Shown here piece by piece: positions 43,615-58,100 of a DNA stretch of 64,000 bases (positions are counted from its first letter, which is position 1; each line of letters opens with the position of its first letter). Position numbers and translations under genes: made by a program. A model generated the notes under the pieces. The model was given only the letters and a program-made list of their open reading frames with translations, was not told where the DNA came from and ran no database searches. This DNA comes from Opeltia flavorubescens (taxonomy: Eukaryota > Ascomycota > Lecanoromycetes > Teloschistales > Teloschistaceae): assembly GCA_000442125.1 (NCBI GenBank), contig KE546981.1, positions 434,001 through 498,000 on the forward strand, given 5' to 3'.

Positions 43615-46600
43615 TTATTGCTCCACGGGAACACTCCCTCCACCTCTTTGACTGCCTCTGCTTCTGGTGTTTTCCCCGCGCGTTGCCCTGCTTCTTGCAC
43701 CACCTCGCCCACGGCCACGGCCACGGTTGTCAAGACTTGCCGGTGGTGGCACGTTGGCATAGGACTGTATAGGGAATTGACGTGACTTGATCACCCCTTC
43801 ATCTCCACCCCGGTCAATCTTGACATAACCATTGGGCAATACCTGCTGGGGGCTATAGTTGCCACGACCTCGCCCCTCAGTACCGATGATTGGGTTTCCC
43901 CGACCGCGAGCGCCGTTGCTTTGTGGTGACGGGCCGTTTCGCATAGGGATATTTTGCTGCTGGTGAGGCTGCGGAGATGCAGTCCCACGACTCCTGAAAC
44001 TTCTGTGACCGGGAGCCCCTCGCTGTCCAGCAACAGCTCCACGAAAAGATCCTGCGAGTGGTGGTGGCACTTGAGCTGGGAATAGCTGGCCTTGGCCATT
44101 GGGGCCAGTCGGTGCACCATAGCCGTTCACTGTCAGAGGCTGCGCTGTGCTCGGCGGTCGATGACTCTCGGCGGCACGAGATCCAGCAACAGCCTGGCGA
44201 TCGGTAAGGTTGAGAACTGAATGAATCGGTACCGTTGAGCCGCGGAATGGGGAGCAACGATTTTCGAGTGATGTGCCACTCATAAACGTCACATCAAAAA
44301 CAACGTCCAAAAGTGTCGTTCTGGATGTTCGTGTTAATCCAACTACCGTACCTTGAGTCGCGATAGGCACCCTTCCAGAATCTTGGACGTAGACAATGCG
44401 ATCTCCCAAACTAAATTTCTGGTGGCTGAGTCGATGTTCGGCATCGGTTGGCTTTAAGAGCGCACTTCGGGGGACGCCCTTGATCCGTTGATTTTTCACC
44501 GCAACCAAAGAATTCTGCCGCAGATTTTCGTCGGCGGCTGATTCAATACGACCTACTGCGTCCGAGTCCAGTTGGGCAGCATCAAGGGGCACCTTCTCAA
44601 AGCTCTTCGATTCGATCTCCTTCAGCCAGACTTGGATATCCTTGATCTTTGCTTTCGCTTCATCTGCGGGAAAGAAGTCGGTAGCAACGTACTCTTTGCT
44701 CTGCGGATTGCGTTGAATTCCTGCTATGAAATTCGGGAATTTGATCATATACTGCTGTAACAATTGGATTGCCTTTTGACTGAACTCCCAACCACTTGCG
44801 GCCTTTCGCGAGTAGCCAAGCACCTTGAGGCCTTTCGCCTCAAATTTCAGGTTCAGTCCTACGTTAACCTTGTTCTCGTCGACGATGACTTGGAATGCTG
44901 AGGTGATTTTGCTGAGCACCAGCGGACTAAGGCCGAGCATCTTCGCGACAGCAAACGACGGGGTGTAATGTGTAAGTCGATCGGCCTGTGCAACGATGCT
45001 TCGTCCGAAGTCGCCAATCTTACCCTGCTGCGGTGAAACCCAGACGTCCACTCTCCCAGCAGTGTGACCAATAATATGAACGGGCCTTCCATAATTATAT
45101 TCTCCCATGAAGAAGGCATTGCTGTTGATGGGAAACTCCGCTTCAATCGGCAGAGCCGATTTCTCCAGAAAGCGTTGATCCTCACTGACGACTTCTTCGA
45201 CCACCATCTGCGCAGCATAGTCAATTTCAAGTCCAGGTATTTGGGCGAACTCTTTGATTGAAGCTCCCTCGTCAGTCTTCTTCAGACCTTTCAGCATATC
45301 CACGTGCACCATCGTCTCAACAGGTCCGATGACCATGCCGAGTCTTCTGCTGTACACTGCCTCGATGCGCTCTGCCTTTTTGCGCCACATGTCAATCTCT
45401 TGGGGGCCGTGCGGAACGGCCAAAGCTGGTCCTGCTGTGTTTTCTGGCAGGCTGTAAGTGAAGAGCTCGTCGGACACTCGAATGACTTTCGCCTCGGACA
45501 GGAACGGAAAGCCAACATAGACTCTTTCTCCAAGCTTCTTCTTAACCATTTCAACTTTCGCTCGTTGCTCTGGCCCCGTCATGGTGATGATCATGCTCTC
45601 GTTTCTACTATCTTGCTGGAAAACGCTAACACCATGAAACCCTAAAGTGCCAGTATGTGGTAGAGTTTTAAGACTCGGGAACCCTGCAAGTGCATCCTCA
45701 CCGAGTTTGACACCAGTCATTAGTCCAACGTGAAAGTCCAGACCTTCAATAGTAGGTAACTCGAAGATGTTCTCAACGCAATGGCAATGTCCCAACTCAG
45801 GGAAAATGCCGGGTAGGGAAGAAAGATAATTATAGTCCACATCAGAGGAATAAGTGAACTTTAGGGTTACTCCGAATTCGTTTCTTTCCCGCTCATCCTG
45901 CGACAGTAGGTGCTCTTTGGTGCTCATAGCAGCTAATAACCGCTTTTCGTCGATAAACGGTATCTTTACCACAGCTTCCCATTCCATGTTCTTACCGTTC
46001 ATATCCAACTCAAAGTCTCGAGGATAAAAGTCAATTATCGGGGAATCAGGATTAGTCATGAGATCATGATACGACGTAGGTACTATTCGCTTGCTCCGGT
46101 CTGGCAGGACCCCCATCAACTGTTGATAGGGCCTGAAGGGTTGGCCAAGCTGAAAGTTCATATCCGCTTGCAAGCCTTTCTTGACGTCTAAAAGCAATTA
46201 GCCAATTTGGAATCTTGCCGTCTAATCGGGGCCAATTTACCCGAAATCATGGGCGAGTAGTGATAGCCGTAGAACCAAGGCCATGATGCAACTCCACGGT
46301 AGTAATAGAACAACACCCACTGTAAGCCTTGGACGTAATTTTCCGTCAGTTCACGCATCTCTTTCTCGTTATCCAAGCCCCATTCGAATTTGCCCTTGTA
46401 GTATTTGTCTTTCCATCCTTGAAACTTTTGTTCGTACTTTTGGTTCATCTGTACCTGAGCTTCTTCGGCACTGACGTCGACAACTTTGGCATGATCGTAC
46501 CTCTTCATCACTCGGAGTAATGCAAGCTGCGACTCTTCGTCCTCTTCGTTGTCCTCCTCTTGATCACCCTCCAGTTTTTCTGGAAAGTCTAATCGCATAT

Positions 46601-48000
46601 GCCGATCCCCGTCGTTGTCCGCTATCGTTTTCCATTGCAAACCAAGATCATCTGCTAGATTTTCGACAAATTTCCGATCTTGTGCGTTCAAGGCCGAAGA
46701 CAAGTCGAGTGATTTCGGAGATGATGCACCGTCATTAGAGCGGCTATTCACATATCGTTTGACATCTTTGAATATAGTCTTCTGATTTGTGGTCATGGTT
46801 ACCGGACCTTTCCTCTTCCCCTTTTCCATGACATCAACTTTACCCATTTGTTTTCCTTTGAACCAGTTCGCATCGGCATTTTCTGCTTCGAAGAAACGAT
46901 ATTCGACATCCGACAACTCCTCGAGTAACAACGCCAATCTTTGTAAATTGATGACGCCGCCCTCGTTGATGTAGCCCCCAGCTTTTGGTAAGACGGATTT
47001 GTACACCTTAAACATCAGAGCAAGAGCACCTTCATTTATGTGCAAATTTGGTAGGTTGGGCAAAAAATCGTTCCCAACAAAGAACGCCATAAGAATGAAA
47101 TCATCGATTACCCGTTCCATATCAAAAGGGAAGCTTAATGTCGAAGGTTGTTGTAATTCCTGAAATTCCAGTTCCAGGTATTCGCGCACTATACACAAAT
47201 GCATCAAATAAAAATTCTGGTGCTCTAGCTCCTTGGACTTCTTCTGATTCTGGCGGCCGAAGGTAACCTCTTCACGTAATAAGCAGAAATGGGGATCATG
47301 GCTGAGTAGACCCAGCATAATCAGATCAGCATCGAGGCCATAGAGACAGTGTCTGATGTTTGGATCGTAGTCTGGCTGGGCTTTGGACAAGCGGATGTAT
47401 TCCATGATCTTGTGTTCTCCTTCGCCAGGCACCTCATGCCCTGACAGCACAATGTCCACTCCTTGCCAGTCAGTGTCCTCTGTTATCTTTTTGTTGATAA
47501 AGTATTTGAGTTGTTTTGTCAACTTGGCCATGAATTCGGTACCTGTCTTCGTAAGCTCTGCTTGGTCAACGGTGAACCACCGCGACTGCTTTACCAGGAG
47601 TGATGCAATTGCTGTCAAATGGAGCTTCCGCAGGCATTTGCGCGCCTTCACGAATCGCCTTTTCTTTTGCGACTTCGGCATCGAGAGCGGTCCGGAAGCG
47701 ACGGGCTCGCTGCTGATTCATCTTGGCTCGGGGGGCAACACCGTCAATAGCCATGAAGAAGAGTTGCTTCGGTCTTATCTTGCCATACAAGTGCTCGATA
47801 TAATTGAAAATTTGTATGAACATCTTTTCCTCTGTCATGCGGAAAGTAGGGGAGTCGGACTCGGAATGAGTGCAATTGTGAATAATACCATTCATGTCAA
47901 GATACAAACAGTCAAATTCAGGAATCCGGTTCTCGGCAATCAACTGAGAGATAGCTGGATACCTCTCGCTCAGCCATCGGAAGAATTTGGGCACACCCAT
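43615..48000 (-). CDS. XRN1: Xrn1-type 5'-3' exoribonuclease
   Basis: Exon 1 is 48000-47595, exon 2 is 47542-46241 and exon 3 is 46187-43615. Introns are 52 and 53 bp, and the product has 1426 residues. The start MGVPKFFRWLSERYP and the acidic metal-binding motifs (FDCLYLDMNGIIHNCTH, SGHEVPGEGEHKIMEYIR, CLYGLDADLIMLGLL, FFVGNDFLPNLP) define the Xrn nuclease core. The middle has the Xrn1-specific PAZ/Tudor-like and SH3-like regions (HQKFSLGDRIVYVQDSGRVP). The last ~200 residues are Gln/Pro/Gly-rich and end in RGRGRGG-type Arg-Gly repeats. Xrn1 degrades decapped mRNA in the cytoplasm. Size and lack of a nuclear-type zinc knuckle favour Xrn1 over Rat1. It is head-to-head with HAT2. Confidence 0.95.
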
Positions 48001-48525
48001 AGTGAAGGTATACTCTGTTGTTGTTTGAGAGGGAGATGTATAATTCTACTGGACAGTAGAAGTCGGAGCAGGCGTGGAATAGAAATGTAATCCCTAAAGA
48101 TGGACAGAATAACAAGAGAAGGAATATATGACCACCACACCAACACTAGCCTTCCTCATCAGCGAATGCAGCGTACAAGAAGAATTGTATGTAATAGAAA
48201 TGTCCTTCCTCATTCACTTCACTTGGACTCGCAGCTGCAAACAGCCTAGAGGCCTCGGTGAAACCGATAAGATTAGATCAGATCACCCAAGATGCTAGTA
48301 TGGATGAGTTATACTGGCGGAACTTCCCGCTTAAGTGGAACGCGCTCCGCTCCGCGTCCTCCCAAAATCAAGCTGCAGACCAGTTACATCCATGTAATTG
48401 TCTTGTATATCCTACCTACTTGCCATCTCACTTAGCTCTCGTACACAGCCTGCAAATCTATTCAACTCTCAAATCCTCTTAATTGCCCGGATGCCATATA
48501 CGAGCATCTTAAGGTCTCTGCCAAA
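48001..48525. other. Divergent promoter region of XRN1 and HAT2
   Basis: 525 bases without a gene. It presumably serves both flanking genes. Confidence 0.5.
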
Positions 48526-50052
<1,527 letters not shown>

Positions 50053-50495
50053 GCAAAGTAGATATGTGATCTGACGCTATATGTCTCTCTAGATACCCCA
50101 ATGTTTGCTGCAATCTCGTATCGAACAGTTGCAAGTTCATCAATATGACCTGCGCCTCTACTGCAAGATATTTCGCGTCAGTGTGTATAATACCGATTCC
50201 GCATCCTGATGACGGTGCGGAAGCGGTCAACGCCCGCTAGGCGGACCGTTGAATCCTCTTTGACTCTTCTCCGTTAAGGAGATTTTCTTTCTTCCAAGTA
50301 CAAATTGAAGCAAATCTCGATCGCACATTCTTTATCAGCAGAGATACAATCATTAATTTACGAAATTGTCTACCGCCTTATCCATCGCATTTTGTTCGTA
50401 AGCAATCTCACGTCATCTTTCCAGCCAGAATACCTACTGTTCGGTGGAAACTTGGCCATTGAACGATCTTCAAGAGCCTCTTACGTTGTAGCAAA
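50053..50495. other. Intergenic region between HAT2 and GTP cyclohydrolase
   Basis: 443 bases between codirectional genes. No gene is seen. Confidence 0.5.
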
Positions 50496-51627
50496 ATGGA
50501 ATCATCTCCTTTGGTACCAAGAGCTAAATCCGCATTGCCGTCACATCTTGTCAATGGGAATACACATTCAGAGAGAAACAGCGCTCGTACTTCCGTTCCA
50601 GTAAAAGAACGAGAGCAATTGACAGCGTCTATCTTGTCCTCCAACAAGCGCCGGAATCTGGTCGATCTCCAAAAGTCTAATGGGTATGGCGATCACCATC
50701 CAACAAGTCTTCCGACTCGAACTTCAGATCTCGAGGTGGAGGCAAGAGATCCAAGGGATGAGGCACAGACATCGTCTACCCACAGCCGACCTGCGAGTCC
50801 TTACACTTTGAACCCACCGATCGATTTTGATGGACTCAGTTGGCCTAGTAAGCAAATGGGATTGCTCCTCATAATGCAAAGCAAGCGTAATACGGTCCGC
50901 AGGTCTCGGAACGCGGGAACGATTGGAAGGCACACCAGAGCAGGCCGAGAAACGTTTAGAGAAACTTCAGGGCGCCGTGACGACGATACTTGAATGCCTA
51001 GGAGAGGACCCGGATCGAGAGGGGCTTCGTGGCACGCCAGAGAGATACGCTAAGGCCATGCTTTTCTTCACGAAGGGTTATGAGGAAAATGTGCGAGATT
51101 TAGTCAATGGGGCAGTTTTCCAGGAAGATCATGACGAGCTAGTCATTGTCAAAGATATCGAGGTCTTCTCTCTGTGCGAACATCATATGGTGCCATTTAC
51201 CGGCAAGGTGGGTCAGACCAAGCGCTCCCCCTAAGCTCGGCAATTGATATACGCATAGATGCATATTGGCTATATACCAAACCGAAGAGTCTTGGGTATT
51301 TCCAAATTTGCTCGACTCGCAGAGATGTTTTCGCGACGCTTGCAAGTGCAAGAACGGCTCACCAAGCAAGTAGCGCTCGCTATCGCTGAAGTGCTTAAGC
51401 CGCAGGTGAGCTCCCGATCATATTACTCTTGCGCTAGCATCTGTTCTTCTCAAAAACGCTGATTACAACAGGGGGTTGCTGTTGTTATGGAGTCCAGTCA
51501 CCTGTGTATGGTGATGCGAGGTGTTCAGAAAACCGGGGCGACGACGACGACAAGTTGCATGCTTGGATGCATGCGGTCCAGCGCGAAAACAAGAGAAGAA
51601 TTTTTGAGTCTGCTAAGTCGAAGGTGA
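50496..51627 (+). CDS. FOL2: GTP cyclohydrolase I
   Basis: Exons 50496-50847, 50903-51207, 51259-51405 and 51472-51627 encode 319 residues. The first ~120 residues are a disordered, Ser/Arg-rich extension usual in fungal enzymes. The catalytic domain has [20 protein letters not shown], the zinc and active-site motif [20 protein letters not shown], then [20 protein letters not shown] and [19 protein letters not shown]. The enzyme converts GTP to dihydroneopterin triphosphate, the first step of folate and tetrahydrobiopterin synthesis, and forms a decamer. The terminal part ([10 protein letters not shown]) matches the family end, so the gene is complete. Introns are 51-66 bp and GT-AG. Confidence 0.95.
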
Positions 51628-52258
51628 CGGCGTTCCCTCACATGCAGACCTTGACGACTATGTAGCTTTGAAGATACCCTGATGGCATTTCGAGGCGTTG
51701 GCGGGTGCTCATCCACCGTGCTAGGTCGCACATATTCGCAGTACTGGAGATGGATTTTAAAGAGTGTAAATTTGAATTGGATACAATACTGCCTTCAACG
51801 CAGCTTCATTTGGACACCATCCATCTATGATCCTTCCTCACACTAGCTGCCAGCCCTCCTGTTGTTGTTGTTGTCCCTGCTTACAGACCAGCTCAACAAC
51901 TCTCACTCAATAGAGAACCCTCAAATTGTCAGGGTATAGTGCGAGATCCAAGTGATGGTGACGGCAAATCACAGATAAGTCCAAATTATTTCTGTTGACT
52001 CTGTTACTTTACTAGCGTCAATGATTGATATCCTTGATTTCCTAATTAGTCGAGTTGGTCTTATTGTCAGTTGCCGCTAAGTGCAGATTACTATTGTCTC
52101 AATAGGATTTGAAAACTGGCCCCCACCATTACTTGCTTTCCATAATAATCCATTATGATAGCTCTTACAATGTCAAGCTTTTACTACCAGTCTGTCGTAC
52201 CTAAAATACCCAGCGGACATCCATCTCATTACGAATATTTGTTAAAGCTCTTCATTCC
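51628..52258. other. Intergenic region, no gene seen
   Basis: 631 bases containing a short TTG run near 51860 and AT-rich sequence upstream of the F-box-like gene. Confidence 0.45.
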
Positions 52259-53653
52259 ATGTCCTGCCCACTGAGTGCTATCCTCAACACCTGCGATGAA
52301 GCTCCTCAAGTCACGCCGAAAGGTCCTGATGAGTCTCACGCTTCACGACATCCATCCAAAGAAGAGCTGCGCACCATTCCGCCGAATCTTGCTCCGGCGG
52401 AGTCCAGACATGCTAACCATGATGGGTCTGCATTCAACTTCTCTCCTGATAAAGGAGGATTATACGATCGACGGGTACGGAGAAAGCTTCATAAAGTCCC
52501 GTCACCTGTTCTATCAGCCACGAGTAGGAGCTACAAAGACTACGAAGATGACACGGACCCACCTAGCCACGAAATGGACTTCAACGAGTTCAACATCTTC
52601 CAAGCTCTTCTAAAGTATTCTGAGCTCACGTTCGAGATGATCACACATCTCGAACCAGATGATCTCCTCAGCCTCTATTCCATCAGCCGAGACTTCCACG
52701 GCCTCGCCAACACCCGCTTTACCACCATGATCCTCTCCCTTGCCCAAAGGAGAGCCTCCGAATCTTCTCAAATCTTCCCGTTCCGATGCTACCGCAGCCT
52801 CTGCATCCGCGACCCCATGCAGCGAGCTAATGCCGCGAAATCCCAGTTCGAAGTTCGTTTCGTCCCAGGTTTCCATTGGCTCCGGATGGTCGTCTTTCGC
52901 GAACGCACAGTCGACGAGATCGTCGCTTGCCTTGAACAAGAAGGCCTCATGCTGCCACAAGCCGCCACGCTCACCATCAAAAAAATCTGGTTCACCATAG
53001 ACTTATCAACCAACGACCTCCGCGATAGGCTGATGCACAACGAGAAATTCTGGACAGATCAGGATCTCTACCTCGCCCACCTCTTCATCACCAAATTAGA
53101 CATGTTCTTTACTTGTCCAATCACCGGCGACGCCGACCTTGGTCTTCGCAAAATGCTCCTCGGTCAGCGCAGCCTCTCCACGCTTGCTGCGGTACTCAAA
53201 CGCGACAAAATGCAAAACGAGTATGAGATGCTGAAGATGGCCATCGAATGGAACCATAGACCCAGTATGCTCCAATTACAGCTCGATCAACCTCTTCTAG
53301 GTGTCCCCATGATAAAGGTGGGGACGTTGCAGTACGAAGGGTGGGGCATAAATCGGGGAGTACTGTTCCACCAAATTGATACATTGGTGACGTTGGAAGG
53401 TTTGAGGCGAGGGTTAGACATGCCGTCGCACATATTGGATATGGTTTTATATGGGTTTGTGGACAAAGGGCCTGGTTTGGATATTTGGACGATGGAGCAG
53501 AAGAGGAAGATGGAAATAGATGCGGAGAAGGCGGCAGAAGCAGCCAGACCGAGTGGTAAGGAGAAGGAAGATTATGAAGAGGACGGTGAATGGGAGGACT
53601 ACGAGGAGGATGACAATGGAGAGGACGAGGACGAGGATGAGGTTGACGAGTAG
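52259..53653 (+). CDS. F-box-like hypothetical protein with acidic tail
   Basis: A single exon of 464 residues. The first ~110 residues are disordered. Around residues ~117-160, LKYSELTFEMITHLEPDDLL, then SLYSISRDFHG, resembles an F-box (Leu/Pro positions and two helices). The following region is mostly helical, with MVVFRERTVDEIVACLEQEG and AATLTIKKIWFTIDLSTNDL. The last ~50 residues are nearly all Glu/Asp with Tyr and Trp. Fungal proteins of this layout are usually annotated only as hypothetical. If the F-box is real it would bind Skp1 and act as an SCF ubiquitin-ligase adaptor; that is inference. No intron is needed. Confidence 0.7.
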   Translation: MSCPLSAILNTCDEAPQVTPKGPDESHASRHPSKEELRTIPPNLAPAESRHANHDGSAFNFSPDKGGLYDRRVRRKLHKVPSPVLSATSRSYKDYEDDTDPPSHEMDFNEFNIFQALLKYSELTFEMITHLEPDDLLSLYSISRDFHGLANTRFTTMILSLAQRRASESSQIFPFRCYRSLCIRDPMQRANAAKSQFEVRFVPGFHWLRMVVFRERTVDEIVACLEQEGLMLPQAATLTIKKIWFTIDLSTNDLRDRLMHNEKFWTDQDLYLAHLFITKLDMFFTCPITGDADLGLRKMLLGQRSLSTLAAVLKRDKMQNEYEMLKMAIEWNHRPSMLQLQLDQPLLGVPMIKVGTLQYEGWGINRGVLFHQIDTLVTLEGLRRGLDMPSHILDMVLYGFVDKGPGLDIWTMEQKRKMEIDAEKAAEAARPSGKEKEDYEEDGEWEDYEEDDNGEDEDEDEVDE

Positions 53654-54418
53654 GTAGGAGCGGAGTGACCCTGATAGTGAGTTGGCATCTACAAGGAACC
53701 GCCTTTGATAAGGTGCAACCTGACGGCTCCGCTCATGATGTTCTGATACACGAGATGAGGAAGATGAAGGGACAGGATCAAGAACGATACCTCCAAATAG
53801 AGGAGTGATATATAGTATGCGAGGAGAGAATTCAGAAGTATTACCACTGAGTGGTCCCGACTGGTAATCACAGAGTGAAGCAGTGAGACAGCTCTTTCCG
53901 AAACGTTTAACAACACGGGCAAACAATCCACTTCCCACTGCGCATGGCATTAATTTCCGTGATTGGAGCAATGGCATCTCAACGAACGCTCTTTCTTTTA
54001 GTTTTCTATCTAGCTCTTTTCATGGCACCACAGCTCAACTCATTTTTCTAATCAAAGTCGTATTTGGTATAGTTCTCTCCTCATCACTTTTTACTCCAGG
54101 ATCGTGCTTTTATGTCTTCAGTATTTGGAGACATACAGCGTTTATTCCAATTAAAAAGACGGCATAGAGGTATAAGTACCAGTGAACTCAATCGTATTTC
54201 TCCGTAAAAATCACCTCCTTTCAAATCTATATATCATTTGAGTTAGTTGCTTCACGTTCTGTACCATGGATCAAGGCGGGTTCGACTGCAATACGATTCG
54301 GCGCATCGAAATTTTATAGTACAACAGAAGTGGTCCCTTCTGGGAACCAAGTCAGTAAATGAATAACCCTACATGGATGGAATATGGCTAATTTAAATGC
54401 TCCAGGCCTCAACCCAAG
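53654..54418. other. Intergenic region, no gene seen
   Basis: 765 AT-rich bases. A 94-residue frame at 53883-54167 lacks any motif and is not called. Confidence 0.45.
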
Positions 54419-55039
54419 ATGTTCAGGTTTCCCCCTTTCGCCGCTACTGGTCGTTACCTCCTTGGTCATCCGTATGTGACCCTTCCACAAAAAACGTTCT
54501 TACCTGCAGGAATCTACTAACATTGCTTCCAAACATCAAGATATATTCCTCAATGTACAATATATGTGCTAGGCTTCACCTACCAATATTATGTCACCAA
54601 ATCGCAGCTCAGATCGCTTCGTGAAGAAATCTCGGAAATCGGCTCTGACATGGCGGAAATCAAACAAGAGACTGCTTTGATGCAATCTGATATGGAAGAA
54701 ATCAAACAACAGACTGCCTCATTGCACGGCGACCTTCAAAATATCCACTCTATTACCGAGGAAATCACTCAGCAGAATATCATGATACGCGAAAGCCTCC
54801 GAAAAATCGAAGAATTCCTGGTGAAACGACGTCTTGCACGGAGGATGGACTTGATACGAGGATGGCAAGCATTGAATGCAGAGGTCAAGTACAAGAAGCT
54901 TCATCCTGCATACAGTAGTCTGAACAGGAAGAATAATCAAACAGTATTGTCATGTCTGGAATATCTCAAGGTCTCGGCAAACAAGGGGGCTTCGCGGATT
55001 GAAGAGATTATCTTTTATACATACTCGGAGGAATCTTAG
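54419..55039 (+). CDS. Small coiled-coil protein with hydrophobic N-terminus, unknown
   Basis: Exon 1 is 54419-54471, a 69-bp intron covers 54472-54540, and exon 2 is 54541-55039, encoding 183 residues. The start (MFRFPPFAATGRYLLGHPYI) and the next stretch (TIYVLGFTYQYYVTKSQ) form a hydrophobic segment that could be a presequence or weak membrane helix. Residues ~45-115 are a heptad coiled coil with a repeated unit (EIKQETALMQSDMEEIKQQT). The C-terminal part is basic. I recognise no family. The first exon was chosen by splice phase, a GTATGT donor and a CTAAC branch site. Mitochondrial location is possible but unproven. Confidence 0.55.
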
Positions 55040-55140
55040 ATGTGCAGAAATAAGCTTCCCTAGCAAATGCACCGCCGAGCTCTCACACGCTATGCTTGTG
55101 CCCGAAAATGCATTCAATGTCGAACATTTCAAGACACTCC

Positions 55141-58100
55141 TTAGTTCGACCCTGGACCACCGTGGGCAGAACTAGTCCGTGGCCGTTTGCTCTCCCTCTC
55201 TGTCGAAGCTTGAGCACTCGCTCTCCTCTTCTCCTTCTCCTTCTGGTGCTCCTCGTTCCGTGCCGCTCGCCGAGCTTCTTGGCTTTTACGTTCATTCTCC
55301 TTGCGCAGCGCTTTGGACTCGAATTCATGCCAGTCACCCTGGAGATCCTTGAGCCTGTTTGATAGCAAGATCAGTACGGAACATTCGGACAGATTTACTA
55401 CTTGGTGTAAAGATGACTTACTCAACAGCTTGTTGTGGAGCCGGCTCTTCCGTGACAAAGTAAGGATGCTCTAGGACATCGCTAGCAGTCGGCCGTTTAC
55501 TCGGATCGTACAGCAACATGGCTTGCAGCAACTCGAAGGCGGCTGGCGTGAGCCTCTCTTGATATTTTTCGGCAAAAGTATTGTGTTTTCGTTCCAGAGG
55601 TCGAAGCAGTTCAAACCAAGCCATATCAACCAGCCCTGGCCATTCGGCTCGTGTCGGAGTACCGAGTACGTTGTAGATCTTGTCAAGCTGGTTGATCTCC
55701 CCTCCATCACCGGGGAATATGGCATGTTTCGTGAAGATTTCGATCATGACGCATGCAGCGCTCCAAATGTCCACAGCGGGGCCGTACTGCGTTTCGCCCA
55801 GCAACAACTCCGGCGAGCGATACCAGATTGTGATGACCCTGTTCGTGTAGTCTGGCTGCCCAGTCTTCGAGTAGAAGCGTGCCAAGCCAAAGTCGGCCAA
55901 CTTGAGTAAGCCGGTGTTGCTAATGAGGATATTCGCTGCTTTAATATCCCGGTGGAGCACACCACGACGGTGTAGGTGGTTGAGACCGTCGAAGAGCTGT
56001 TTAGCGAGGTGTTTCTTGTGTGAGTGCTCAAGCTTGAAAGTAGGATGATTTAGGAGTCCCGTCAGGTCATGGGAAAGATATTCGAAAACCATGAAGCAAT
56101 CGTTGTTCTCTACCATGACTTCTTGCAGACATACCACGTTTTCGTGCTTCAATGACTGCAGAAGCTTGATTTCTCGAATGGCCGTGACAGGAAACCCGTC
56201 TTTCTCACCATCCATTCGAATCTTCTTGAGTGCAACGAGGTTTTTGGTATACACATGGATGGCTTTGAAGACTTTTCCGTAAGTCCCGGAGCCAACGACC
56301 GACTCATTGCCAGGCTTGCGGTAATAGACCGATGTAGATTCCGCAAACTCTTGGGGTAGGGTCGCTCGTGGTTTCAACCTCTTCATGATCTTCTTGACTT
56401 TGGCCGGCTCGGGAGATTGATCACGTCGGACAGCGTCTTGAGGTGGCCTGCGTCCGTCTTTATACCGAGCCCGGTAATCGTCGCGACGGTCCCGCTCGTG
56501 TCGATCGTCTCGTGAGCGAAAGTCATCTCGATACTCACGCTCACGGCGCTCTTGCCGTCGATCAAAACGGGCATCGTATCGAGGATCATCATTGTGTGGT
56601 CTAGGCGGAGGTGCTTTGCTTTTGGGAGGATCTAGAAGATTCTCTCGTCGAGGTGGTTCTTTCATTTTGTGGGCCAAATCCGGCACTGGCTTAGCCGGGA
56701 CAGGAGGTGCAGCCTTGGCCTTGAACGCAAAACTAAACTTCGAATTATCTTTGGGCTGAGATGCCCCCATGGATTGTCTACCTGGCGGAGCCATGTTAGA
56801 GCCAGCCTGCACCTTGGCATCGTGCATGCTTTGATCTTCCACTTGAAGATCTTTGGAGGGCCTAAAAGGATTATCTTCGTCGTCGACAGCAGCATTATAC
56901 TGTTCTCCCATTTGGTGTGACTGCGTTCGAGCAGCATCTTGTGGTTGACTACTTTGATGAGTACTCTGGTTTTTCGCTGTCCATTGTAGGTTCTGGAAAT
57001 GTCCACCTCGACCTCGTACAGGCTGTGGGGCGGCCCGGTAGGTCGACGGTCCAGAACTAGAAAAGCGGCGATCAGGTGCGTGATAGTGATTACCTTGGTA
57101 TCCCCCACGATAGGGTGATGTCTGAAAATTCGGCTGAACTTGCTGCTGGGGTCCACTATACTGTGCTTGCTGGCCATTAGGGTAGTATTGACCTTGAGGA
57201 CTGGCCTGCGGATAACTGTTTTGCCGATATGGCGGGGAATAAGCATTCATCGGAGGCCTGCTTATATTAGTACCCATAGCTTCCGACAGGGAGAAGACTA
57301 CTCACCCTTGCGGGCCCTGATATTGCTGAGGTTGCCCCGCCCATCCTCCTCTGCCATGGCCATACGGCGAGGCAGACTGGGGCGAACCGTGATGAGAAGA
57401 TGTTGGTGTCCACTGAGGCGAAGCCGAATGCGAATGCTGAGTATTTAGCTGCAATCGACCTGGGCGATTCGCTCCATGCATGTGGAAAGCGCCGGATGGT
57501 TGTGCGTTGGTATCATAGCTTGGTATTGGCCGCGGTGGAGACTGAGGACGTGAGGTTGAGTCAAGGACTTGGATACGATGCGTCGACTGCATCTTACGAT
57601 TTGATCTAGAGGTGTCAGTTTCCAAGGGTGACCGCGACGATCTTGGTCTTTTCGTCGGTCGCTCGGATCTTTCACGTGACTGAGGGGGAGAATGCCTTCT
57701 ATGAGATGACTTTTCTTGTCTGCCCCTCGACGAAGCTCGAGACTGGCGGATGGGATCAGGCGAATGTCCTCTTGTTCGTGGTCTGTAGTTAAGAAAGAGA
57801 TCCTCTTCCTCAAAGGGTTGGTGCGTGCCTCTGGTGCGAGCCGATCTTGGCACTGGGGATCGTCTTTCGTGACCGTACTCTCCTCGGTACCTTCTCACTA
57901 CAGGTGATCTGTTACGAGGGCGTCCAGAAACAGGAGCGTAGAGATCTCCTCCGTCGCCCTTGTGAGGCAAAGAGTAGTAGTCCGTACGGTGGGGAGACGA
58001 TTGCCGAGAGATCTGATGCTCACGACGCCTAGTTNTTGAGTCGATATGCTGATGTGAACGAAACAGATCGAGGCTTCCCTGTCGCTCTCTATACTTAGGA

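Noticed and set aside
53447-53977. Minus-strand 176-residue frame with long hydrophobic runs, looking like a membrane protein
   Set aside because: It lies antisense to the Glu/Asp-rich tail of the F-box-like gene. The opposite strand of acidic codons reads as Leu, Val, Ile and Phe, so the hydrophobicity is an artefact.
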